From Oscillospiraceae bacterium (GTDB taxonomy: Bacteria; Bacillota; Clostridia; Oscillospirales; Ruminococcaceae), in contig DLVP01000191.1 in NCBI GenBank assembly GCA_003445125.1, positions 1-9,788 of the forward strand: DNA of 9,788 bases, read 5' to 3'. A program made the translations under genes and the position numbers. The notes under the pieces were generated by a model. It was not told the origin of the DNA, did not search any database, and saw only the letters and a list, made by a program, of their open reading frames with translations. Positions 5,953-9,788 of this stretch are shown in pieces (the first letter of the stretch is position 1; each line of letters opens with the position of its first letter).

Positions 5953-5989
5953 ATCGCAAAAATGGCAGAAAATGCCATTTTTGCGATAA
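5951..5989. repeat. Perfect 17-bp inverted repeat upstream of the tail-like operon
   Basis: TTATCGCAAAAATGGCA (5951-5967) is repeated exactly in inverse (5973-5989) around a 5-nt GAAAA loop. It shares two bases with the T-tract of the preceding terminator. It has no T-tail of its own, so it is not an ordinary second terminator. It could be an operator, a secondary terminator assisted by the U5 inside its 3' arm, or an mRNA-end protecting hairpin. It stands about 75 bp before the tail-like operon. Confidence 0.8.
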
Positions 5990-6017
5990 CATTCTCCGTT
6001 TTGCCGTGATATAGGCG

Positions 6018-6046
6018 GGATGTCCGCGGGGAGGGTGCGGGCATCC
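6018..6046 (+). other. Leader hairpin directly before the ribosome site of the tail-like operon
   Basis: GGATGTCCGC (6018-6027) can pair with GCGGGCATCC (6037-6046) with a single G-U wobble, around a purine-rich loop GGGGAGGGT. The AAAGGAG ribosome site starts 6 nt later. The loop resembles a decoy Shine-Dalgarno. A role in translation control is conjecture. A weak extended -10 (TGATATAGG, 6007-6015) lies just upstream without a clear -35. Confidence 0.4.
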
Positions 6047-6064
6047 GAAAGAAAGGAGATACTT

Positions 6065-6427
6065 ATGGCTCTACTGACTTTTGACGGAGTCAACATTCAC
6101 TACGACCCCGTCACCTTTTCTCTGACGGCAAGCGAACGGACACACACGGTCATTTCCCCGCTCGGACCGCACGCAGTGCAGACCTTGGGAAACAACGCCC
6201 GTGTGCTTTCCTGCAGCGGACGGTATCCCCGTGCCGACGGCGCGTTTCTTTACAACCGTCTGCGTCCGCTTGTGGGAAAGCGCGCCCGCGCACTCGTCTG
6301 CGAAACCGACAGTTTTTCCGCGATTCTCACCGAAATTTCCGTGACCGGCGACACGGAGGTGGGCGTGCGGGTGAAGCTGACCTTCACCGAATCCTTGCCC
6401 GCGGAGGTGACCGCCGATGCCGATTAA
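6065..6427 (+). CDS. Phage tail/baseplate-like protein (gpU-like)
   Basis: A 120-residue protein, first of three overlapping genes. Residues 30-80 resemble the P2 gpU-like tail-protein pattern: SPLGPHAVQTLG, then RVLSCSGRYP, then a Leu-rich stretch and RARALVC. Such proteins are all-beta components near the tail tip or baseplate of contractile and non-contractile phages and tail-like particles. The likeness is by eye and modest; the stronger support is the next gene, a baseplate hub relative. The start is ATG 6065 with AAAGGAG (6052-6058) 6 nt before it, preferred over an in-frame ATG at 6020 that lacks a ribosome site and lies inside the leader hairpin. Its end overlaps the hub gene by 11 nt. 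No signal peptide or membrane segment. No other phage structural genes flank it. Confidence 0.55.
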   Translation: MALLTFDGVNIHYDPVTFSLTASERTHTVISPLGPHAVQTLGNNARVLSCSGRYPRADGAFLYNRLRPLVGKRARALVCETDSFSAILTEISVTGDTEVGVRVKLTFTESLPAEVTADAD

Positions 6428-7355
6428 CCTGACCGTCACGGCAAAGACTTCCTCGGGACAGGCAGTTTCCCTGCCGATGCCGATGCGGCTGAAGCTCGAC
6501 CGCAGTGTGGATCGTCCCGCCGACATTCTGACTCTGTTTTTCCCGTTTGACACGCCTGCCGACAATCTGTCGCGGCTGTCCCTGCGGGGGGACATCTATT
6601 TTGAAGGACTGGTGGACGAAACGCGGCTCATGCAGACGTCGTCGGGAAATTTTCTGCGGATCATCTGCCGCAGTCTTGCCGCGCTGCTGACCGACAACCA
6701 CGCCTACCCCACCACGCTTGACAATCCCACACCCGACAGCATCATACAGATGTACTGTCCGTTCATGGGATTTCTCGGGTTCAAGTACGACACCTACACA
6801 CCGCTGACGACCTTCACCACCATTCACGGCACTTCCGTATGGAAAGCCGTGGAAGCCTACTGTATGCAGGCATTCGGCTGTCAGCAGCGGGTGACCAACG
6901 ACGGCTATCTCACCGCCAAGCCCTACGCCTCGCAAACCGTCCACACCTTCGGGAGCGGTGCGCATCCGCTGTACAGTCTGGAGCGCATCATCGACCGCAC
7001 AGCGCCGATTTCCGCCATTTCCGTGCGGGACGCGGAGGGCGATTATTCCCTTGCTGTTCTCAACAACGACGCGCCCGCCGACATCCGCCGTCAGCGGTAC
7101 GTTATTCCCGCTTCTCCCTGGGTGAACGACCGCGCGCGTCTGGCAACACGCATAATTCGCCAATCCATGCGCGATTACAAAACCGCAGAGCTGACCTGTG
7201 ACGTGTTTTCCGGCGTCGAACTTGGGGACAAGGTGCAATTGGCGGGTGACACCGATCAGACCGACTGGCGCATCGGAAGGATTCTGATTTCCGCAGACGA
7301 AAACGGAGCAATCATGAGGCTGAGACTGGTGAACGGGGAGTTTTTGAAGCTATGA
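6417..7355 (+). CDS. Phage baseplate hub-like protein (gpD / Mu gp44 / XkdQ-like)
   Basis: A 312-residue protein with the layout of phage late-control D/baseplate hub proteins, which form the ring linking tail tube and spike. Visible marks: the beta-barrel start with a PADILTLFFPF stretch (34-44), DIYFEGLVDETRLM (59-72), GNFLRIICRSLAALLTDN (77-94, matching the family's 'gRdlaalLlDN' stretch), then SVWKAVEAYCMQAFG (140-154) and a DGYLTAKP strand (162-169). A C-terminal domain ends in a GVELGDKVQL / WRIGRILIS / MRLRLVNGEF beta series. Length is close to Bacillus XkdQ. The start ATG at 6417 has GGAGGTGA 6 nt before it, inside the preceding gene. Its stop overlaps the start of the rubredoxin-like gene (ATGA). 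Sheath, tube, tape measure, spike, fibre and capsid genes are all absent nearby, so this is an orphan or domesticated hub. Confidence 0.72.
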   Translation: MPINLTVTAKTSSGQAVSLPMPMRLKLDRSVDRPADILTLFFPFDTPADNLSRLSLRGDIYFEGLVDETRLMQTSSGNFLRIICRSLAALLTDNHAYPTTLDNPTPDSIIQMYCPFMGFLGFKYDTYTPLTTFTTIHGTSVWKAVEAYCMQAFGCQQRVTNDGYLTAKPYASQTVHTFGSGAHPLYSLERIIDRTAPISAISVRDAEGDYSLAVLNNDAPADIRRQRYVIPASPWVNDRARLATRIIRQSMRDYKTAELTCDVFSGVELGDKVQLAGDTDQTDWRIGRILISADENGAIMRLRLVNGEFLKL

Positions 7356-7501
7356 TTCTCTGCTGTCCTTCCTGCGGTTGGGAATACAACCGCGCACTCG
7401 GTCTTCCCGACGAGGGAATCTTTCACGACTCACCTTTGCCCGACGGCTTTGTCTGCCCCGTGTGCGGCACGAAAAAAGAAAAATTTCTGCCGCAAAAATA
7501 A
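7352..7501 (+). CDS. Rubredoxin-like protein, 49 residues
   Basis: A very short frame that is a compact rubredoxin: CPSCGWEY (5-12), GLPDEGIFHDSPLPDG (17-32), FVCPVCGTKKEKF (33-45). The four iron ligands would be C5, C8, C35 and C38. Rubredoxins carry one Fe(S-Cys)4 centre and shuttle single electrons in the cytoplasm, often to rubrerythrin, superoxide reductase or flavoproteins in anaerobes. Compared with clostridial rubredoxin the loop between ligand pairs is 26 rather than 29 residues, and the usual Trp before the second pair is Phe. The ATG at 7352 overlaps the hub stop (ATGA) with GGGGAG (7335-7340) 11 nt upstream, so it belongs to the tail-like operon. A zinc ribbon is the alternative, but the Gly-Leu-Pro-Asp-Glu-Gly loop and terminal Lys-Phe favour rubredoxin. 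Confidence 0.78.
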   Translation: MILCCPSCGWEYNRALGLPDEGIFHDSPLPDGFVCPVCGTKKEKFLPQK

Positions 7502-7504
7502 TTC

Positions 7505-7566
7505 GCGCGCCCCCTTTTCCTTGTGCCGAAAATGTGGTACAATAAGGAAAAGGGGGCGCGCTTTTT
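7505..7566 (+). terminator. Long terminator whose loop contains the yqeG promoter
   Basis: Perfect 18-bp arms GCGCGCCCCCTTTTCCTT (7505-7522) and AAGGAAAAGGGGGCGCGC (7544-7561) separated by 21 nt, followed by five T residues (7562-7566). It begins 3 nt after the rubredoxin stop. The 21-nt loop includes the extended -10 element TGGTACAAT, and the 3' arm includes the yqeG Shine-Dalgarno. Confidence 0.85.
7535..7543 (+). promoter_or_regulatory. Extended -10 promoter of the yqeG operon
   Basis: TGGTACAAT, an extended -10 (TGn plus TACAAT). The -35 position (7515-7520, TTTTCC) is poor, which is tolerated by extended -10 promoters. The transcript would begin near 7550 within the 3' arm of the terminator hairpin, and so lack the 5' arm. 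Confidence 0.55.
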
Positions 7567-8056
7567 GTTTCGACCGACCGATGTTTTCGACCATCTCTGG
7601 GATATTTCTCCCGATTATATCCAAAAAAATCACATCCGTGCGTTTTTTCTGGACGTGGACAACACGCTGACCGCGCACAACAGCCAAACCGTCCTGCCTC
7701 AGGTGCGGCAATGGCTGGACGAACGGAAAAAGGAAGGCGTCCTTCTGATTCTTCTGTCCAACAACACGCCCGAACGCGTGGCGCCGTTTGCCGCGGCGCT
7801 CGGCGTGGATTTCGTCACCGGCACCAAACCGCGGCGCGATATCTACGAAGCCGCCCTGAAAAAAGCCGGCGTGCCGAGAGAGGCGGCTGCCGCTGTCGGA
7901 GACCAGTTTTTCACCGACGTATGGGGTGCCTCCCGCGCCCGCATCCGTTGTCTGCTGACGCGCCCGCTCTCCCGTGACACCAACCGCTTCATCCGCTTCA
8001 AGCGTGTCCTTGAAAAGCCGCTTTGGAGACTTTATGCAAAGGAGAAAACCCAATGA
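7565..8056 (+). CDS. yqeG: YqeG-family HAD IIIA-type phosphatase
   Basis: A 163-residue HAD-superfamily phosphatase of the YqeG family, cytosolic, natural substrate unsettled. HAD motifs: DVDNT (30-34, nucleophile Asp30 and acid/base Asp32), LLSNN (63-67, Ser65), GTKPRR (86-91, Lys88) and GDQFFTD (112-118). The N-terminal DVFDHLWDISPDYI matches the family's usual lead-in. I chose TTG at 7565 because AAGGAAAAGGGGG lies 8 nt before it, the resulting length is close to B. subtilis YqeG, and the GTG (7523) and ATG (7532) in the same frame sit inside the terminator loop ahead of the predicted transcript start. The last codons overlap the next gene's ATG by 4 nt. In Bacillus, yqeG heads a cluster with yqeH and a shikimate gene; here it heads a cluster with aroQ. 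Confidence 0.9.
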   Translation: MFRPTDVFDHLWDISPDYIQKNHIRAFFLDVDNTLTAHNSQTVLPQVRQWLDERKKEGVLLILLSNNTPERVAPFAAALGVDFVTGTKPRRDIYEAALKKAGVPREAAAAVGDQFFTDVWGASRARIRCLLTRPLSRDTNRFIRFKRVLEKPLWRLYAKEKTQ

Positions 8057-8913
8057 TTCGTTTCGGAACGGCGGGAAACGCCGACAGCTTTTACACACAG
8101 GGCTATAAATCTACCGCGCAAGCCCCCGAATACATCCGCAAAATGGGAATCAACGCCTATGAATACCAGTGCGGGCGCGGCGTGCGCGTCAATCCCGAAC
8201 AAGCGCAGAAGCTGCGCGAAAATGCGCAAAGGCTCGATGTGAAGCTCAGCCTTCATGCGCCGTATTTCATTTCGCTGTCCTCGCTGGAGGAAGAAAAGCG
8301 GAAAAACAGCATCGGCTATATTCTCGAATCCGCCCGCGCCGCCCGACTGATCGGCGCCGACCGTGTGGTGGTACATTCCGGCTCCTGCTCGAAAATCAGC
8401 CGCGAAGAAGCCCTCGCGCTCGCCTGCGCCACCTTGGGCGAAGCGGTAGAGGAGCTGAAGAAAAACGATCTTTACGACATTCATCTCTGCCCGGAAACCA
8501 TGGGAAAGGTCAACCAGCTCGGCACGTTGGACGAAGTGATGCAACTGTGCCTGTTGGATGAACAGTTGATTCCGTGCATCGACTTCGGACACCTCAACGC
8601 CCGCACCTTCGGCGGGCTGCGCACCAAAGAGGATTTCCGACAGATTTTTGAAACCGTGAAAAACACCTTGGGTGAGGAGCGCATGAAACACTTCCATGCG
8701 CACTTTTCCAAGATCGAATACACCGAAAACGGCGGCGAGAAGCGGCATCTGACCTTTGCCGACCAAACCTTCGGTCCGGATTTTGAGCCGCTCGCCGAGC
8801 TGCTTGTCGCCTATGGCTGCACACCGACGATCATCTGCGAATCCGACGGCACGCAGGCAGAGGACGCCAAAGCCATGCTGGACATCTATCTTTCCAAAGG
8901 AGGCACTTTATGA
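8053..8913 (+). CDS. Endonuclease IV-like (AP endonuclease 2 family) TIM-barrel protein
   Basis: A 286-residue TIM-barrel protein of the deoxyribonuclease IV (Nfo) superfamily; classical members cut DNA at abasic sites with a three-zinc centre. Matching ligand positions by eye: H68 (LHAPYF), H108 (VHSGS), E148 (CPETMG), D177 and H180 (DFGH), H215 (HAHFSK), H232 (KRHLTF) and E263 (CESDG). The Asp two residues before the late His in E. coli Nfo (DRH) is Lys230 here (KRH), so one metal site may be altered. The start ATG at 8053 has AAAGGAG (8038-8044) 8 nt before it and overlaps the yqeG stop. An ATG at 8023 is in frame but lies within yqeG without a ribosome site. Its own stop overlaps aroQ. 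Alternatives are a xylose-isomerase-like sugar enzyme or a nuclease with another substrate. Confidence 0.8.
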   Translation: MIRFGTAGNADSFYTQGYKSTAQAPEYIRKMGINAYEYQCGRGVRVNPEQAQKLRENAQRLDVKLSLHAPYFISLSSLEEEKRKNSIGYILESARAARLIGADRVVVHSGSCSKISREEALALACATLGEAVEELKKNDLYDIHLCPETMGKVNQLGTLDEVMQLCLLDEQLIPCIDFGHLNARTFGGLRTKEDFRQIFETVKNTLGEERMKHFHAHFSKIEYTENGGEKRHLTFADQTFGPDFEPLAELLVAYGCTPTIICESDGTQAEDAKAMLDIYLSKGGTL

Positions 8914-9344
8914 AAATTCTTCTGATGAACGGTCCCAACCTCAACCTCACCGGCACCCGCCGTCCCGAAATCTACGGTCACGAAACGCTTGCCGACATCG
9001 TGGAGCAGGTGAAGGCGGAGGGAAGAACGCTCGGCGTGGAGGTGGTGGATTTTCAGTCCAACCACGAGGGCGATCTGATCGACCGTCTCCATGCGGCGCG
9101 CGGAGAGTGCGACGGCGTAATCCTCAACGCGGGCGCGCTGACACATTACAGCTATGCCCTGCGCGACGCGATTGAAGCGATCGAGCTTCCCTGCATCGAG
9201 GTTCATATGTCGGACATTCACGCCCGCGAAGATTTCCGGAAAATCTCCGTCATCCGCGACGTCTGCTGCGAGCAGATCTGCGGACACGGAAAAATGAGCT
9301 ACCTTATGGCACTTCATGCCCTGAAAAACAGAATAGGAGAATAA
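8910..9344 (+). CDS. aroQ: 3-dehydroquinate dehydratase, type II
   Basis: Catalyses the third shikimate step, 3-dehydroquinate to 3-dehydroshikimate, as a dodecameric cytosolic enzyme. The 144-residue length is standard for type II enzymes. Motifs: NGPNLNLTGTRRPEIYGHET (8-27) with the lid Arg and catalytic Tyr23, FQSNHEGDLID (48-58), LNAGALTHYSYALRDA (71-86) and EVHMSDIHAREDFR (96-109) with the catalytic His98. The usual 'NPGAYTHTS' appears as NAGALTHYS, a mild variation. AAAGGAGG sits 6 nt before the ATG, which overlaps the preceding stop codon (ATGA). The next gene is an M24 peptidase 3 nt downstream, the same order as B. subtilis yqhS-yqhT. Confidence 0.97.
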   Translation: MKILLMNGPNLNLTGTRRPEIYGHETLADIVEQVKAEGRTLGVEVVDFQSNHEGDLIDRLHAARGECDGVILNAGALTHYSYALRDAIEAIELPCIEVHMSDIHAREDFRKISVIRDVCCEQICGHGKMSYLMALHALKNRIGE

Positions 9345-9347
9345 ATC

Positions 9348-9788
9348 ATGCGTATTGAAAATCTGCAAAAAGTTCTTCCCGAACATACCGCCGCACTGGT
9401 TACCTCCGGCGACAACCGTTTTTATCTGACGCATATGCGCTCCAGTGCGGGGGTCGTGCTGGTAACACGCGAACAGGCGTATCTGATCATCGATTTCCGT
9501 TATATCGAAAAAGCGAAAAAAACCGCCTGCTGTGAAGTCCTTCTCATGGAAAACACCTCCGAACAGCTCAAAGAGCTGGCAAAAAAGCACGGCGTAACCG
9601 ATCTGCTGGTGGAAGTGGACGAAATGAGCGTGGAAACGTTCGGCGGCTACAAAAAATCCCTTGCTCCGCTCACGCTGTCCGATTCCCCGCTCCTTTCCGA
9701 CACTCTGCGCCGCCTGCGCAGCATCAAATCCCCCGAAGAGCTCAAACTCATCTGTGACGCGCAGAAGCTGACCGACGACACCTTCACC
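9348..9788 (+). CDS. Xaa-Pro aminopeptidase, M24 family (5' part; continues past window)
   Basis: The first 147 residues of a creatinase-fold peptidase that removes N-terminal residues before proline or cleaves Xaa-Pro dipeptides, normally using two Mn/Co ions in the cytosol. Present is the N-terminal creatinase domain: NRFYLTHMRSSAGVVLVT (23-40), AYLIIDFRYIEKAKK (44-58), then the linker RLRSIKSPEELKLICDAQKL that normally opens the catalytic 'pita-bread' domain. All metal ligands lie beyond the window edge, so activity cannot be judged. AGGAGA (9335-9340) is 7 nt before the ATG. The 3-nt gap after aroQ makes it part of the same operon. The frame is still open at the window end. The family call is firm; aminopeptidase against prolidase is not decidable here. 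Confidence 0.92.
   Translation, partial: MRIENLQKVLPEHTAALVTSGDNRFYLTHMRSSAGVVLVTREQAYLIIDFRYIEKAKKTACCEVLLMENTSEQLKELAKKHGVTDLLVEVDEMSVETFGGYKKSLAPLTLSDSPLLSDTLRRLRSIKSPEELKLICDAQKLTDDTFT

Noticed and set aside
4779..6044. A 421-codon open frame on the - strand opposite the AraC-type gene
   Set aside because: It runs through a consensus + strand promoter, a terminator and the inverted repeat, has no family motif, and is explained as an antisense shadow of GC-rich coding DNA.
5916..7564. An integrated prophage with attachment sites around the tail-like genes
   Set aside because: No integrase, no tRNA, no direct repeats at the edges that I can find, and only two tail-like genes.
8032..9590. 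Long - strand frames (244 and 234 codons) opposite the endonuclease IV-like, aroQ and peptidase genes
   Set aside because: The + strand genes have full motif sets, ribosome sites and coupled starts; the opposite frames have none.

Overview
The window reads as chromosomal DNA of a fairly GC-rich, spore-forming clostridial Firmicute, most likely Oscillospiraceae/Ruminococcaceae-like. This rests on the gene families (ClpC, DUF896, DUF1653, HD-type CCA-adding enzyme, YqeG, type II dehydroquinase followed by an Xaa-Pro peptidase), strong AGGAGG-type ribosome sites, and a Cys/Gly-rich micro-gene behind a sporulation-sigma-like promoter. The taxonomic call is inference. No tRNA, rRNA, CRISPR array or integrase was seen.

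Layout. 1-1030 (-) is the 5' part of clpC. 1172-1336 (+) is a 54-residue Cys-rich peptide gene ending at a strong terminator, followed by a 169-bp element with imperfect 19-bp terminal inverted repeats (MITE-like). 1561-1982 (-) is a two-gene operon, DUF896 then DUF1653, divergent from cca (2091-3455, +, TTG start). A bidirectional terminator separates cca from a convergent Gfo/Idh/MocA oxidoreductase (3590-4861, -) that carries a seven-cysteine insert. That gene shares a 151-bp divergent promoter region, with two symmetric operator candidates, with an AraC-family regulator (5013-5915, +).

6065-7501 (+) is the unusual part: a compact overlapping three-gene operon encoding a gpU-like phage-tail protein, a gpD/XkdQ/Mu gp44-like baseplate hub protein and a 49-residue rubredoxin-like protein. 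No other phage gene is seen between the surrounding chromosomal genes. It is preceded by a perfect 17-bp inverted repeat and a leader hairpin. It ends at an 18-bp-stem terminator whose loop holds the probable -10 element of the next operon and whose 3' arm holds that operon's Shine-Dalgarno.

7565-9788 (+) is a tight housekeeping operon: yqeG (HAD phosphatase), an endonuclease IV-like TIM-barrel protein, aroQ, and the 5' part of an M24 Xaa-Pro peptidase. In Bacillus subtilis the aroQ and peptidase genes precede efp, so efp is predicted just past the window.

Most genes are ordinary core functions (proteostasis, tRNA maturation, shikimate pathway, peptide turnover). The best candidates for something undescribed are the orphan baseplate-hub/rubredoxin cassette, the terminator that contains the next gene's promoter and ribosome site, the Cys-rich peptide gene, the MITE-like element, and the Cys-cluster oxidoreductase with its divergent regulator.
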